Assembly: GCF_030372105.1 (NCBI RefSeq)
Contig: NZ_JAUDBQ010000003.1
Location: forward strand, 1-64,000
Direction of reading: 5' to 3'
Origin: Cellulomonas cellasea
GTDB lineage: Bacteria; Actinomycetota; Actinomycetes; Actinomycetales; Cellulomonadaceae
DNA length: 64,000 nucleotides
Made by a program: the position numbers and the translations under genes. A model generated the notes under the pieces. It ran no database searches and was not told the DNA's origin. It saw only the letters and a list, made by a program, of their open reading frames with translations. Below are positions 25,527-39,129 of this stretch, piece after piece. Every line of letters begins with the position of its first letter. Position 1 is the first letter of the stretch.

Positions 25527-25532
25527 AGCGTA
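25527..25532 (-). promoter_or_regulatory. Leaderless -10 element of rpe
   Basis: TACGCT on the minus strand ends 6 nt before GTG 25520 with no Shine-Dalgarno between. Confidence 0.55.
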
Positions 25533-25575
25533 TCCGCGTGGCAGGCCGCCGCCGGGCGGGGCACGCGGGGCAGGG

Positions 25576-27102
25576 TCAGCCCACGCGGCGCAGCAGTGTC
25601 AGGTGCATCGCGTCAGTGCCGTGCACGTGCGGCCACAGCTGCACGTCCACGCGGTCCGCGAGGTCGATGCCGGGCGCGAGCCGCCGCACCGGCTCACGAG
25701 CGTCGAGCACCTCGACCTCCAGCCCGTGCCTGCCCGCCGCGCGCACGGCGTCCTTGACCACGAGCTGGGTCTCCACTAGATGCGGGGAGCACGTCACGTA
25801 GGCGACGACGCCGCCGACGCGCACCGCCTGGAGCGCCGACCCGAGCAGCGCGCGCTGCAGCTCCCCCAGGCCCTGGAGGTCTGCCGGGCTGCGCCGCCAC
25901 CGCGCCTCAGGGCGCCTGCGCAGGGCTCCGAGCCCGGTGCAGGGCGCGTCCACGAGCACCCGGTCATACGCGGCGGGCTCCTGCTCCCCGACCACGCGCC
26001 CATCGCCCACACGCACCTCCTCGACGGCGCCGTCGGGCAGCGCTGCCAGGGCGCGCTCGACGAGCCGGGCCCGATGCGGCTGCACCTCGTTGGCGACCAG
26101 GCGGGCGCCGCGGACTCCTGCCAGCGCGCCGAGCAGTGCCGCCTTGCCTCCCGGCCCCGCGCACAGGTCGAGCCACCGCTCGTCGCGTCCCTCGACGGGG
26201 ACCTCGGCCAACGCCAGCGCGGTGAGCTGGCTGCCCTCGTCCTGCACGCCCACCGCGCCACGGCGCACCGCAGCCAGTGACGCGGGATCGCCGGAGTCGA
26301 GCACGACGGCGGTGGGCGCCCAGCGGCCCGCGCGGCTCTCGGGAAGGTCCGCGACGACCTCGTCGGCGGTGGCGAGGCCGGGCCGCGCCACCAGGGTCAC
26401 CCGTGGCGCGTCGTTGTCGGCGCGCAGCAGCGCGTCGATCTCGTCGGCGGGGCGGCCATGGGCCACCAGCGCCTCCCGGAGGGCGCGCACGACCCACACC
26501 GGGTGGCTCTCCACCACGGCCAGCCGCTCGAACGGCGCGTCGCCCGCCGGGTCGGCGGCGTCTCCGATGCGCTCCAGCCACACCTCGAGCGGCTCCTTGC
26601 TGACGGCACGCAGCACCGCGTTGACGAACTGCGCGGCGCCCGCCCCCACCTGCTGCCGGGCCAGGCCCACCGTCTCCGACACCGCGGCGTGCGCGGGGAC
26701 GCGCATCCCGAGGAGCTGGTGGGCGCCGAGTCGCAGCACGTCCAGCACGGGGGCGTCGATCGCGGTGACCGGCCGCGCGGCGCACTGCTCGATGATCGCG
26801 TCGTAGCGGCCCTGCAGGCGCAGCGCCCCATAGGCGAGCTCGGTGGCGAATCCGGCGTCCCTGCCGTTGATCCTCCGCTCGCGCAGCAGCGGCGGCAGCA
26901 CGAGGTTCGCGTAGGAGTCCGTCTCACGCACCGCCCGCAGCACGTCGAACGCCGCAGTGCGCGCGGCGTCAGCCTCGCGGCGCCGCTGGGACGGCGCGCT
27001 GGCGGTCCGCCCACCCCTGCCGTCGACGCGCGCGGCGCCGCGCTGCCGCCCGCGGGCGTCGCGACGCGAGGAGTCCGGGCCGCGCCCGCTGTCGCCGCTC
27101 AC
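25576..27102 (-). CDS. rsmB: 16S rRNA m5C967 methyltransferase RsmB
   Basis: A 508-residue RNA methyltransferase. After a basic, probably disordered N-terminus (about 1-45) comes a NusB-like RNA-binding domain (about 46-180), then a Rossmann methyltransferase domain with the SAM motif [18 protein letters not shown], motif [21 protein letters not shown], and motif VI YVTCSPH, which hold the two catalytic Cys residues. GTG 27102 overlaps the fmt stop by GTGA. The m5C967 site is inferred from the E. coli protein. Confidence 0.93.
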   Translation of the reverse strand: MSGDSGRGPDSSRRDARGRQRGAARVDGRGGRTASAPSQRRREADAARTAAFDVLRAVRETDSYANLVLPPLLRERRINGRDAGFATELAYGALRLQGRYDAIIEQCAARPVTAIDAPVLDVLRLGAHQLLGMRVPAHAAVSETVGLARQQVGAGAAQFVNAVLRAVSKEPLEVWLERIGDAADPAGDAPFERLAVVESHPVWVVRALREALVAHGRPADEIDALLRADNDAPRVTLVARPGLATADEVVADLPESRAGRWAPTAVVLDSGDPASLAAVRRGAVGVQDEGSQLTALALAEVPVEGRDERWLDLCAGPGGKAALLGALAGVRGARLVANEVQPHRARLVERALAALPDGAVEEVRVGDGRVVGEQEPAAYDRVLVDAPCTGLGALRRRPEARWRRSPADLQGLGELQRALLGSALQAVRVGGVVAYVTCSPHLVETQLVVKDAVRAAGRHGLEVEVLDAREPVRRLAPGIDLADRVDVQLWPHVHGTDAMHLTLLRRVG

Positions 27103-28097
27103 GCGTCACCCTCCAACGCGCCGTCGTGGGCGCCGTGGGCGGCGGAGTCGTCGCCGAGCCGCAGGCCGTCGCGCAGCGGCGTGCCATCGGCCAGCCGCGC
27201 CCCACGCGCCCAGGCGCTCGCGTCCATCGTCCGCTTGCCGGCGGGGGTCACCTCGCCCAGCCGCACCGCCGAGGTCCCCGTGCCCACCAGCACATGCCGC
27301 TTCGTCAGGCGCACCTCCCCGGGGGCCAGGTCCACGACCTCCGCGTCGGGCGCCACTGGTCCCAGGCCGAGCCGCGTGCCATCCGGCAGCGTCGTCCAGC
27401 CGCCCGGCGCGGGGGTGCAGCCGCGGATCAGCCTGTCCACCGCGTAGGCGGGGTGCTGCCACCGCACGCGTGCGTCCTCCACCTCGAGCCGCGGCGCGAT
27501 GCTCACCCCGTCATGGGGCTGCGGGATCGGGCTGAGGATGCCGTCCTCGATGCCGTCGAGCGTGCGGACCAGCAGGCCCGCGCCCGCCACCGACAACCGC
27601 CCGAGCAGGTCGCCCGCGGTGTCCCGGGGGCGGATCGTCTCCGTGAGGGTCCCGAAGACCGGGCCGGTGTCGAGGCCCTCTTCCAGCAGGAAGGTGCTGG
27701 CGCCCGTGACCTCGTCGCCGGAGATGATGGCGCGCTGCACAGGCGCGGCGCCCCTCCAGGCTGGCAGCACCGAGAAGTGCAGGTTCACCCAGCCGTGCGT
27801 GGGGATGCGCAGGGCCGCGGCGGGCACCAAGGCGCCGTACGCCACCACCGGGGCCGCGTGGACGGCGAGCTCCTCCAGGCGGGCCTGGAAGTCCACGTCA
27901 CGGGGGCTCCCGGGGGTCAGCACCTCGATCCCGGCGTCCAGCGCGCGGCGCTTGACCGGGCTCGGGGCGAGGGTGCGCCCCCGCCCCGACCGGGCGTCCG
28001 GACGGGTCAGCACCGCCACCACGTCATGGCGTGAGTCGAGGAGGGCGTCGAGCGCGGGAACAGCCACCTCGGGGGTGCCGGCGAAGAGCAGTCGCAT
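27099..28097 (-). CDS. fmt: Methionyl-tRNA formyltransferase
   Basis: A 332-residue enzyme that formylates initiator Met-tRNA using 10-formyl-THF. Seen: [20 protein letters not shown], the catalytic-region [20 protein letters not shown] (about 108-127), and [18 protein letters not shown] (about 137-154), with the OB-fold C-terminal domain. ATG 28097 has a -10 TAGGAT 6 nt upstream, suggesting a leaderless message. A peptide deformylase gene, often adjacent in other bacteria, is not seen in the window. Confidence 0.97.
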   Translation of the reverse strand: MRLLFAGTPEVAVPALDALLDSRHDVVAVLTRPDARSGRGRTLAPSPVKRRALDAGIEVLTPGSPRDVDFQARLEELAVHAAPVVAYGALVPAAALRIPTHGWVNLHFSVLPAWRGAAPVQRAIISGDEVTGASTFLLEEGLDTGPVFGTLTETIRPRDTAGDLLGRLSVAGAGLLVRTLDGIEDGILSPIPQPHDGVSIAPRLEVEDARVRWQHPAYAVDRLIRGCTPAPGGWTTLPDGTRLGLGPVAPDAEVVDLAPGEVRLTKRHVLVGTGTSAVRLGEVTPAGKRTMDASAWARGARLADGTPLRDGLRLGDDSAAHGAHDGALEGDA

Positions 28098-28103
28098 CCC
28101 ACG

Positions 28104-28109
28104 ATCCTA
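28104..28109 (-). promoter_or_regulatory. Leaderless -10 element of fmt
   Basis: TAGGAT on the minus strand ends 6 nt before ATG 28097. Confidence 0.6.
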
Positions 28110-28158
28110 GGTGCCTCGGCCGAGCCTCCCGGCCTGCGGCCGTCGCCCGCCGGCGGGC

Positions 28159-28776
28159 TCAGACCGGTAGGCCACGCTCGGCGAGGTCGGCTCGCAACCG
28201 CTCCGCATCGGTGAACAGCAGCGCGTCGAACCCCTCGCCCGCGGCCGCTTCGACGTTCGCCGCCGAGTCGTCCACGAACACCGTGGCCTCCGGGTCCAGC
28301 CCGTGGCGCTCCGCGAGCAGCCGGAAGATCCGGGGATCCGGCTTCGCCAAGCCCACCTCGCCCGACACCAGCACGTCCTCGAGCAGCCCGATCACGGGCG
28401 CAGCCGGCTCCGCATGCGGGAAGGTCTCCGCCGACCAGTTCGTCAGGCCCAGCAGCCGCACCCCCGTGGCGCGCAGATCACGGACCACGCGCTCGGAGCC
28501 CGGCACCGGGCCCGCCAACGACGCGGCGAAGTTGTCCCGATAGAGCGTCATCGCCGCCGCGTGCTGCGGATGCCGCTCGCGGATCGAGGCCAGCGCGACC
28601 GCCCACGGCCGTCCGGCATCTTGCAGGTGGTTGAACGCGGCGAAGTCCACCTCCTCGAACATGGCGTCGACCTCGTCGCTCGTCAGGCTCCCCACGAACG
28701 GGAGACGCGGGTCCCACCGGACTAGCACGTTGCCGAGGTCGAACACCACCGCCTTGGGCGGACGCAGGGACGTCAC
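28159..28776 (-). CDS. HAD-superfamily phosphatase
   Basis: A 205-residue HAD hydrolase with a helical cap. Seen: motif I VVFDLGNVLVRWD (about 10-22, nucleophile Asp in FDLGN), motif II LLGLTNWS, motif III Lys in GLAKPDPRIF and motif IV VFVDDSAANVEAA. The second catalytic Asp of motif I is Asn in DLGN, as in YihX-type sugar-phosphate phosphatases. The substrate is unknown. GTG 28776 overlaps the priA stop by GTGA, so it is translated with priA. Confidence 0.88.
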   Translation of the reverse strand: MTSLRPPKAVVFDLGNVLVRWDPRLPFVGSLTSDEVDAMFEEVDFAAFNHLQDAGRPWAVALASIRERHPQHAAAMTLYRDNFAASLAGPVPGSERVVRDLRATGVRLLGLTNWSAETFPHAEPAAPVIGLLEDVLVSGEVGLAKPDPRIFRLLAERHGLDPEATVFVDDSAANVEAAAGEGFDALLFTDAERLRADLAERGLPV

Positions 28777-31031
28777 AGCATCTCCGCCGGGTCGACCTGC
28801 ACCCGCACGGTCCCGCCCTCGCGTCGTGCGCTGCGCACCGCGAGCGAGGCTGCCAGCGTTCGGACCAACGCGCCACCCTCGGACAGCGGCGCGCGCACCA
28901 GCACCCTGACCTCGGCGTCCAGCGTCTCCTGCGCGGGCGCGCGGGTCGATCTCCGGGCCACGCCGATCTGCGACGATCCGGTCACCGGCACCGGGCCCAG
29001 CACTCCCCCGCCCGGGGGCAGCTCCAACCGGTCCACCACCGCTTGCACCGCCTCACGGGTTCCCGTCACCGCCGCCACCCGCACCACCGGCGGCAGCGCG
29101 AGCGTTCGGCGCTCCACCAGGTCGCGTGACGCGAGTCCCGCCGGATCCCATCGCACCAGCGCCTGCGTCGGCCCCGGCGCCCCGTCCCCGACGAGCGCCA
29201 CCACGCCCCCGTCCGCATGCGACCGGACCAGCGCGGCGGCGGCGAGCCAGCGTCGCACAGCGTCCTCCCCCGCGCTCAGCGACGTCGACATGGCGCCCAC
29301 CCCCGCGTCGAGCAGCACCGCCCCGGCATACCCGCCCTCGCACACCGGCTCCGCGCCCGTCGTCGCCACCACCAGCGCAGGGGTGTCCGGCACCGTCGCG
29401 ATGACCCCGGCCGCCGAGCGCGCCCCCGACGAGCGCACCGGAACGCCCGGGAACGCCCGCCCCAGCTCCTCCGCAGTCCGATCCGACCCCACCCGCACCG
29501 AGCGCAACGACGACGCGCCGCACTCCGCGCACCGCCAGCCCGTCGCGAGCCGCCCGCACCACTCGCACTGCGGCACACCCTGCGCCGAGCCCAACGCGAG
29601 GGCGCCATGGCAGGCGCCGCAGCGCGCGACGGCCCGGCACCTGTCGCAGGCCACCACCGGCAAATAGCCGGCGCGGGGCACCTGGACCAGCACCGGGCCA
29701 TCCGCGAGGCGCTCGCGGATGAGCCGGGCGGCGGGGCCGGGCAGCCGGGCGGCGCCGGCCGCGCCCTCGCGGGCGAGCTCCACGCTCGTCAGCGCGCGCA
29801 CCTGCGGTGTGCGGGCGCGCACCACAGCCCGATCGGCGGCCACGTCATGCGCCCAGCCGAGCTCCACCAGCGCCTGCGCCTCCACCGTGCGGCCGTGGGC
29901 CGCGAGCAGGAACGCCGCGCCCTGCTGGGCGGCGCGCAGGGCGAGGACCTCGCGCACATGGGGGTGCGGCGCGCGGGGCTCGACATGCAGGTCGTCGCCG
30001 TCGTCCCAGCAGGCCACCAGGCCTAGCCGGGACACCGGCGCGAACGCGGCCGCCCGCGTGCCGACCACCACCTGCGCCTGACCGCGCAGGGCGGCGAGGA
30101 ACGCCCGGTAGCGGGGCGCGGGGCCGTCATCCGCGAGGAGCCGGACGTAGCCGCCCGCGGAGCCGTCGTCGGAGCCGCCCGACCAGGGGCCGATGCCCAC
30201 CGCGTCGAGCGCCGCGCAGACCCGCACCACGTCCCGGGCGTCCGGGACGACCACCAGCGCGCCCCGCCCGCCGGCGACGCAGGCGGCCGCCGCCTGCGCG
30301 ATCGCGTCGGGCCACCGCTCCCCCGCAGGGCCGGGCAGCGCTGACAGCACCGCACGCGGCGCGCCCCCGGCGCCGAGGTGCTGCAGGAACGCCGGACCGC
30401 CCCGATAGGGCCGCCAGGCGCTTGAGTCGAGCGTGTCTGCGGGCTCGGCGGCCGACGCCGATGTCGAGTCAGGGGACGCCGAGGCAGTTCCCGGCGCGTC
30501 GGCGCCGGTGGGCTCGGGCTCGCCAGCCACATCATCCGCGGTGGTGGGGGCCGCAGGCATCGCCGCGCCTTCGACCCGCGCGTGCCGGGCCGGGATCGCC
30601 AGCCGCAGCACGTCCGCCAGGGTGCCCGCGTAGCGGTCCGCGACTGCCCGGGCGAGCGCGTGCACCTCGGGCGTCAGCACCTGCTCGGGTGAGACGACCC
30701 GGCGCAGCGGAGCCAGGGTCCCGTCGTGCTCGGCGTGCTCGATCCGCTCGAGCAGGTACCCGTCGACGTCTTGGCCGCCGAAGCGGACCTTGACCCTGGT
30801 GCCGGGCTGCGCGGCGTCGCTCAGCGCGGCGGGGACCACGTACTCGAACGCCCGGTCCAGGTGGGCGGGCGGCAAGTCGACGCACACCCGCGCGACGGGC
30901 AGCTCGGCGGCGGGCTGCACGCCGTCTCGGGCGAGGGCCCGGGCGCCACGGCCCTTGGCGGGGGGCGGGGTGGGCAGGTCGAGCAGGGTCAGCTGCTCAC
31001 CCTGCTCCTGCCCTTGCCCGCCCACCGACAC
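28773..31031 (-). CDS. priA: PriA-like primosomal protein without helicase motifs
   Basis: A 752-residue replication-restart protein. The N-terminal DNA-binding domain is present (VARVCVDLPPAHLDRAFEYVVP, about 46-67), as are eight zinc-binding Cys residues (462, 465, 471, 474, 489, 492, 501, 504). The helicase signatures are lost: the Walker A position reads LSALPGPAGE (about 229-238) and the DEEH box reads DDGD (343-346). ATP-driven unwinding is therefore unlikely; a structural loading role is more probable. Such degenerate PriA proteins are known in actinobacteria. A 50-residue Ala/Pro/Ser-rich insert (about 155-205) is also present. The GTG start follows GGAGG at good spacing. Confidence 0.92.
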   Translation of the reverse strand: MSVGGQGQEQGEQLTLLDLPTPPPAKGRGARALARDGVQPAAELPVARVCVDLPPAHLDRAFEYVVPAALSDAAQPGTRVKVRFGGQDVDGYLLERIEHAEHDGTLAPLRRVVSPEQVLTPEVHALARAVADRYAGTLADVLRLAIPARHARVEGAAMPAAPTTADDVAGEPEPTGADAPGTASASPDSTSASAAEPADTLDSSAWRPYRGGPAFLQHLGAGGAPRAVLSALPGPAGERWPDAIAQAAAACVAGGRGALVVVPDARDVVRVCAALDAVGIGPWSGGSDDGSAGGYVRLLADDGPAPRYRAFLAALRGQAQVVVGTRAAAFAPVSRLGLVACWDDGDDLHVEPRAPHPHVREVLALRAAQQGAAFLLAAHGRTVEAQALVELGWAHDVAADRAVVRARTPQVRALTSVELAREGAAGAARLPGPAARLIRERLADGPVLVQVPRAGYLPVVACDRCRAVARCGACHGALALGSAQGVPQCEWCGRLATGWRCAECGASSLRSVRVGSDRTAEELGRAFPGVPVRSSGARSAAGVIATVPDTPALVVATTGAEPVCEGGYAGAVLLDAGVGAMSTSLSAGEDAVRRWLAAAALVRSHADGGVVALVGDGAPGPTQALVRWDPAGLASRDLVERRTLALPPVVRVAAVTGTREAVQAVVDRLELPPGGGVLGPVPVTGSSQIGVARRSTRAPAQETLDAEVRVLVRAPLSEGGALVRTLAASLAVRSARREGGTVRVQVDPAEML

Positions 31032-31140
31032 CTCTCATCCTCCAGCGCGTCCCATCTTCCAGCGCGCTACTGACACCAGTGCGCCGCACACGCCAGAGCC
31101 GCGTGACCGCCCCCATGACGGCCCTCACGCTGGCACAGAG

Positions 31141-32349
31141 TCAGCCGATGGCGCTGACCAGGTCGGCGGCGCGGTCGGTGCGCTCCCACGTGAACTCCGG
31201 CAGCTCGCGGCCGAAGTGCCCGTAGGCGGCCGTCCGCTGGTAGATCGGCCGCAGCAGGTCCAGGTCCCGGATGATCGCGGCCGGGCGCAGGTCGAAGACC
31301 TCGCGGATGGCCCGCGTGATGCGATCCAACGGGACTGTCTCGGTGCCGAACGTCTCCACGTACAGGCCCACGGGCTGCGCCTTGCCGATGGCGTAGGCGA
31401 CCTGAACCTCGCAGCGGGTCGCGAGCCCGGCGGCGACGACGTTCTTGGCGACCCAGCGCAGCGCGTACGCGGCCGAGCGGTCCACCTTCGACGGGTCCTT
31501 GCCGGAGAACGCGCCACCGCCGTGGCGGGCCATGCCGCCGTACGTGTCGACGATGATCTTGCGGCCGGTGAGGCCGGCGTCGCCCTGGGGGCCGCCCACG
31601 ACGAACGTGCCCGTCGGGTTGACGAGCAGGCGGTGGCCGCGCACGTCGAGGTCCAGGTCGAGCTCGGCCAGGACGGGGGTGACGACGTGCTCGGCGATGG
31701 CAGGGGCGAGCACCGACTCGAGGTTCAGGTCGGGGTCGTGCTGAGTGGAGAGGACCACCGTGTCGAGGCGCACCGCGCGGTCGCCCTCGTAGCCGATCGT
31801 CACCTGGGTCTTGCCGTCGGGGCGCAGCCCGGGAATCACGTCGGACTTGCGGACCTCGGCGAGCCGCTCGGCGAGCCGGTGGGCCAGGAAGATCGGCAGT
31901 GGCAGCAGCGCGGAGGTGTCGTTGCTGGCGTAGCCGAACATCAGGCCCTGGTCGCCCGCGCCCTGCAGGTCGAGCGGGTCGTGGTCGGCGTCGTCCTGAC
32001 GCGCCTCGAGCGCCTTGTCGACGCCCTGCGCGATGTCGGGCGACTGCTGCCCGATGGAGACGGACACACCACACGAGTCGCCATCGAAGCCGATGTGGGA
32101 GGACGTGTAGCCGATGCCGCGCACCACCTGGCGCACGACCTGCGGGATCTCGACGTACGCACTGGTCGTCACCTCACCCGCGACATGCACCAGGCCGGTG
32201 GTGACCATCGTCTCGACCGCCACCCGCGCCGCGGGGTCCTGCTCGAGGATCGCGTCGAGGATCGCGTCGGAGATCTGATCACAGATCTTGTCCGGGTGAC
32301 CTTCCGTGACGGACTCGGAGGTGAACAGTCGCATGTCAGGCTCGGTCAT
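31141..32349 (-). CDS. metK: S-adenosylmethionine synthetase
   Basis: A 402-residue enzyme making SAM from methionine and ATP. Seen: [24 protein letters not shown] (about 8-31), [12 protein letters not shown] (about 123-134), and the P-loop-like [16 protein letters not shown] (about 275-290). Two in-frame ATGs exist; 32349 is chosen because a -10 element lies 7 nt upstream, and the resulting length matches other actinobacterial MetK. All active-site blocks are intact. It lies between coaBC and priA. Confidence 0.98.
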   Translation of the reverse strand: MTEPDMRLFTSESVTEGHPDKICDQISDAILDAILEQDPAARVAVETMVTTGLVHVAGEVTTSAYVEIPQVVRQVVRGIGYTSSHIGFDGDSCGVSVSIGQQSPDIAQGVDKALEARQDDADHDPLDLQGAGDQGLMFGYASNDTSALLPLPIFLAHRLAERLAEVRKSDVIPGLRPDGKTQVTIGYEGDRAVRLDTVVLSTQHDPDLNLESVLAPAIAEHVVTPVLAELDLDLDVRGHRLLVNPTGTFVVGGPQGDAGLTGRKIIVDTYGGMARHGGGAFSGKDPSKVDRSAAYALRWVAKNVVAAGLATRCEVQVAYAIGKAQPVGLYVETFGTETVPLDRITRAIREVFDLRPAAIIRDLDLLRPIYQRTAAYGHFGRELPEFTWERTDRAADLVSAIG

Positions 32350-32356
32350 GCGGAAC

Positions 32357-32362
32357 AGCCTA
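32357..32362 (-). promoter_or_regulatory. Leaderless -10 element of metK
   Basis: TAGGCT on the minus strand ends 7 nt before ATG 32349, inside the 26-base gap after coaBC. Confidence 0.55.
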
Positions 32363-32375
32363 ATGCGGCCGAAGG

Positions 32376-33578
32376 TCACACATGTGCGAGTACCACATCC
32401 CAGACGCGGTCGGCGACGGCATCCTTGCTGCCGCTGGCCGTGGCCACGACCTGGGCGTCGCGGTCGAGGATCGTGACGTCGTTGTCGGCAGTGCCGAAAC
32501 CGCGCCCGGCGCCCACGGCGTTGACCACCAGGAGGTCGGCGCGCTTGCGCAGCGCCTTCGCGCGGCCGTGCTCCAAGACCGAGGCCCCGTCGTCGCCGGT
32601 CTCCGCCGCGAAGCCGACCACGAGCTGCCCGGGCCGCAGCCGCTCGGCGGCCAGCTCGGCGAGGATGTCGGGGTTCTGCACGAGTCGCAGCACGAGCGGG
32701 TCGCCCCCGGACTTCTTGATCTTCGAGGTGGCGCTCGTCGCCGGGCGGAAATCCGCGACGGCGGCGGCCATGACCACCACGTCGGCGTCCTTCGCCGCGG
32801 CGCGCACCGCGTCCCGCAGCTGCTCGGTGGTCTCCACCGGCACGACCTCGACGCCGTCCGGAGCAGGCAGCGACACGTTGGCGGCGACCAATGTCACATG
32901 CGCGCCGCGGGCCTGGGCCGTGCGGGCGAGGGCGTACCCCTGCCGCCCGGAGGACCGGTTCCCCAGGTAGCGCACGGGGTCGAGCGGCTCCCGGGTGCCT
33001 CCGGCGGAGACGACGACATGCTTGCCGGCGAGGTCCTGCGGGCGCTGCTCGGCAGGGGCCACGAGGGCCAGCGCCGCGGCGGCCACGACCTCCGGGTCGG
33101 GCATCCGGCCGGGGCCGGTGTCCGCCCCGGTGAGGCGCCCGGACGCGGGCTCGAGCACGTGCACGCCACGCTCGCGCAACGTCGCGACGTTCTGGACGGT
33201 CGCCGGGTGCTCCCACATCTCGGTGTGCATCGCGGGCGCGACCAGCACGGGACAACGCGCGGTGAGCAGGGTGGCTGTCAGCAGGTCGTCGGCACGGCCG
33301 GTGGCCGCGCGCGAGAGCAGGTCCGCGGTGGCCGGCGCGACGATGACCAGGTCGGCCGACTTCCCCAGGGAGACGTGCGGCACATGCGCGACGTCCTCGA
33401 AGACCTCGCTGCTCACCGGATGCCCGGACAGGGCCTCCCAGGTGGCCAGCCCGACGAACTCGAGCGACGCCCGCGTGGGCACCACCCGGACGTCATGGCC
33501 GGCCTCGGTGAGCAGGCGCAGCAGCAAGGCCGACTTGTAGGCGGCGATACCGCCGGAGACGCCGAGGACGATGCGCAT
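32376..33578 (-). CDS. coaBC: Bifunctional CoaBC (phosphopantothenoylcysteine synthetase/decarboxylase)
   Basis: A 400-residue CoA-pathway fusion. The N-terminal flavodoxin-like decarboxylase (about 1-180) has [13 protein letters not shown], the His region [20 protein letters not shown] and [12 protein letters not shown]. The C-terminal synthetase (about 185-400) has [28 protein letters not shown] and [15 protein letters not shown]. In the decarboxylase substrate flap the usual LACG-type cysteine segment reads [12 protein letters not shown], without Cys; I note this without claiming loss of activity. It follows rpoZ by about 40 bases. Confidence 0.96.
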   Translation of the reverse strand: MRIVLGVSGGIAAYKSALLLRLLTEAGHDVRVVPTRASLEFVGLATWEALSGHPVSSEVFEDVAHVPHVSLGKSADLVIVAPATADLLSRAATGRADDLLTATLLTARCPVLVAPAMHTEMWEHPATVQNVATLRERGVHVLEPASGRLTGADTGPGRMPDPEVVAAAALALVAPAEQRPQDLAGKHVVVSAGGTREPLDPVRYLGNRSSGRQGYALARTAQARGAHVTLVAANVSLPAPDGVEVVPVETTEQLRDAVRAAAKDADVVVMAAAVADFRPATSATSKIKKSGGDPLVLRLVQNPDILAELAAERLRPGQLVVGFAAETGDDGASVLEHGRAKALRKRADLLVVNAVGAGRGFGTADNDVTILDRDAQVVATASGSKDAVADRVWDVVLAHV

Positions 33579-33619
33579 GTGGGTCCGCCGAGAGGGCGCC
33601 TGCCCGGAGGCGAGGCGGC

Positions 33620-33886
33620 TCAGGCCTCGGTGGTCGACTCGACGGTGAGGAGGCCGGCGTCGATCTCGCGCATGGCGATCGACAGGGGCTTCTCCTGCGG
33701 GCGGGTCTCGACGAGGGGCCCGACGTACTCGAGCAGGCCCTCGTTGAGCTGCGAGTAGTAGGCGTTGATCTGACGCGCGCGCTTGGCCGAGTAGATGACG
33801 AGCGCGTACTTGGAGTCCGCGCGCTCGAGCAGCTGGTCGATGGGCGGGTCGGTGATGCCGACTGGGGCGGCGACGGTTCCGGACAC
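33620..33886 (-). CDS. rpoZ: RNA polymerase omega subunit
   Basis: An 88-residue omega subunit that helps assemble RNA polymerase. Seen: [35 protein letters not shown], the core of the family, and [27 protein letters not shown]. The frame opens at ATG 33925, but GTG 33886 (reading SGTVAAPVG next) matches the usual actinobacterial N-terminus and has GGAG 6 nt upstream, so it is preferred. It lies between gmk and coaBC, the common actinobacterial order. Confidence 0.95.
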   Translation of the reverse strand: MSGTVAAPVGITDPPIDQLLERADSKYALVIYSAKRARQINAYYSQLNEGLLEYVGPLVETRPQEKPLSIAMREIDAGLLTVESTTEA

Positions 33887-33926
33887 GGTGAACTCCGCAC
33901 GTTGCAGGGGTGGGACTGGTGCCATG

Positions 33927-34496
33927 TTACCCGGTCGGAAGTCCCATCAGGTGGACCAGCTCGTCCGTCGCCCGCCGAACGTCGTCGTTGACGATCGTGT
34001 GGTCGAACTCCGGCTCGGCGGCGAGCTCGACGCGCGCCGTCTCCAGCCGGCGCTCGCGCTCCTCGGCGTCCTCGGTCCCCCGGCCCACGAGCCGGCGCAC
34101 CAGCTCGTCCCAGCTCGGCGGCGCGAGGAAGATGAACTGGGCGTCGGGCATGGACGCCCGCACCTGGCGGGCGCCCTGCAGGTCGAGCTCGAGGAGCACC
34201 GGCTCACCGGCGGCGAGGTGCTCCTCCACCGGCTTGCGCGGCGTGCCGTAGCGGTTGCGGCCGTGGACCACAGCCCACTCGAGCATCTCGCCCCGCTCGA
34301 CCATCGCGTCGAACTCTTCGCCCGAGACGAAGTGGTAATGCACCCCCTCGACCTCCCCGGGCCGCGGCGACCGGGTCGTCACCGACACCGAGAGCCAGAG
34401 CTCGGGGTACCGCGACCGCACATCGGCGGACACGGTGCCCTTGCCGACGGCAGTCGGTCCGGCGAGAACGGTGAGCCGGGCAGGCGTCGTCGTCAT
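33927..34496 (-). CDS. gmk: Guanylate kinase
   Basis: A 189-residue enzyme phosphorylating GMP to GDP. Seen: P-loop [13 protein letters not shown] (about 10-22), the GMP-binding [21 protein letters not shown] (about 37-57) and [14 protein letters not shown], with [14 protein letters not shown] as the Walker B region. The normal Ser/Thr pattern of the P-loop ends GKGT here, as in other Gmk proteins. It lies 50 bases after mihF and shares its transcript. Confidence 0.97.
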   Translation of the reverse strand: MTTTPARLTVLAGPTAVGKGTVSADVRSRYPELWLSVSVTTRSPRPGEVEGVHYHFVSGEEFDAMVERGEMLEWAVVHGRNRYGTPRKPVEEHLAAGEPVLLELDLQGARQVRASMPDAQFIFLAPPSWDELVRRLVGRGTEDAEERERRLETARVELAAEPEFDHTIVNDDVRRATDELVHLMGLPTG

Positions 34497-34546
34497 GAGG
34501 GTGCAGCACTCCTGGGCCAGTGGTGGGGGGACCCACTGACGCTACC

Positions 34547-34858
34547 TCACCCGAACCTGTCCACCAGCGCCTTGATCTGGTGGGGGCCCAGGCCGCGCAC
34601 GCGGCGCGTCTCGGAGATGCCCACTTCGGACATGATGGCCCGCGCCTTGACCTTGCCGACCCCGGGGAGCGACTCGAGGAGCGCGACGACCTTGAGCTTG
34701 CCGATGGTGTCGTCCTCGTGGCCTTGGGCGATCACCTCCGAGAGAGTCCCTTGGGAGTACTTCAGCCGGTTCTTCACCTCGGCACGGGCCTGCCGCGCTG
34801 CGGCGGCCTTCTCTAGAGCGGCGGAACGTTGTTCTGGAGTCAGCGGTGGAAGAGCCAC
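34547..34858 (-). CDS. mihF: Integration host factor, actinobacterial type
   Basis: A 103-residue nucleoid-associated protein, essential in mycobacteria, unrelated in sequence to proteobacterial IHF. Seen: ALPPLTPEQRSAALEKAAAARQARAEVKNRLK at the N-terminus, LKVVALLESLPGVGKVKARAIM (helix-two-turns-helix, about 59-80) and SETRRVRGLGPHQIKALVDRF. The frame opens at 34918, but GTG 34858 matches the conserved MALPPLT start and has AAGGTG at 6 nt. Promoter elements lie just upstream. Confidence 0.95.
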   Translation of the reverse strand: MALPPLTPEQRSAALEKAAAARQARAEVKNRLKYSQGTLSEVIAQGHEDDTIGKLKVVALLESLPGVGKVKARAIMSEVGISETRRVRGLGPHQIKALVDRFG

Positions 34859-34898
34859 TCGAGTCACCTTCTCGTCAGTGGGACGTGATCGTCCACCG

Positions 34899-34928
34899 AA
34901 CCTAGCGAGCATTCGCACAGGTCGGCAA
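34899..34928 (-). promoter_or_regulatory. Promoter of mihF-gmk-rpoZ
   Basis: Minus strand -35 TTGCCG (34923-34928) and -10 TAGGTT (34899-34904) are separated by 18 bases. The predicted start is near 34892, about 34 bases before GTG 34858. Confidence 0.55.
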
Positions 34929-34936
34929 CGCGAACG

Positions 34937-35796
34937 TCATCGCAGCGCGGCGGCGGCTTCCGCCGAGGCGTCGGCCGCAGCCCGTCGCAGGGCGTCGCGA
35001 TCCGGCCCAGCGGCCAGCACACCGCGTGACGAGGAGGCGAGGACAGCGCGTCGAGCGGCGCCGAACACGGCTGCGAGCTCGTCCGCGCCAGCGCCCTGGG
35101 CGCCTACCCCGGGGGCCAGCAACGGCCCCCGGACGGCGGCCAGGTCCACCCCTGTGCGGGCGGCCGCGTCCCCGATCGTGGCGCCCACGACGAGCCCGAC
35201 CGAGCCCAGCTCTGCGCCGGACGCGGCGATCTCACGCTCGTTGAGGGCCCCGGCCTCCAGCGCCATCCGGGCCGCCACCGACACCCCGTGCGCGTCGCGC
35301 GCATGCTGCACGGACGCGCCCTCGGGGTTCGACGTCAGCGCGAGCACGAACAGGCCGCGCCCGGTGGCCTGCGCCGCCTCGACCGCGGGCGCCAGGGAGC
35401 CGAAGCCCAGGTAGGGCGACACCGTCAACGCGTCGCCGGCGAGCGGGGAGCCGTCCCGCAAGTACGCGTCGGCGTAGGCGGCCATCGTGGAGCCGATGTC
35501 GCCGCGCTTCGCGTCGACGATCACCAGCGTCCCGGAGTCGCGTCCCGCCGCGACGACCTCCTCGAGCACGGCGACCCCTGCGGAGCCGTGCCGCTCGAAG
35601 AGGGCCGACTGGGGCTTGAGCGCCGCGACGCGGCCGCCTAGCGCGTCGGTGACGGCGCGCGCGAACGCTGACAGCCCTGACGCGTCGTCAGGCAGCCCCC
35701 ACGCCCGCAGCAGGCCGGGGTGCGGGTCGATGCCGACGCACAGCGGGCCATGGGCGTCCATGGCGGCGGCCAGGCGCGCGCCGAACGTGGCGCCCA

Positions 35797-35797
<1 letters not shown>
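34937..35797 (-). CDS. pyrF: Orotidine-5'-phosphate decarboxylase, type 2
   Basis: A 286-residue enzyme making UMP, of the longer type-2 (mycobacterial) subfamily. Seen: LCVGIDPHPGLLRAWGLPDD (about 19-38), LKPQSALFERHG, the catalytic VDAKRGDIGSTMAAYADAYL (about 93-112) and LLAPGVGAQGAG at the phosphate site. ATG 35797 shares one base with the carB stop (TGATG). The frame is open for a further 1,100 codons upstream, but this is only the carB shadow frame. Last gene of the pyrimidine operon. Confidence 0.96.

Positions 35798-39128
<3,331 letters not shown>

Positions 39129-39129
<1 letters not shown>

Noticed and set aside
31040-31066. Short direct repeat CCAGCGCG upstream of priA.
   Set aside because: Two 8-base copies in GC-rich sequence are expected by chance.
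33887-33925. The upstream ATG 33925 as the start of rpoZ.
   Set aside because: The 13 extra residues do not match the family, and there is no ribosome site; GTG 33886 has both.
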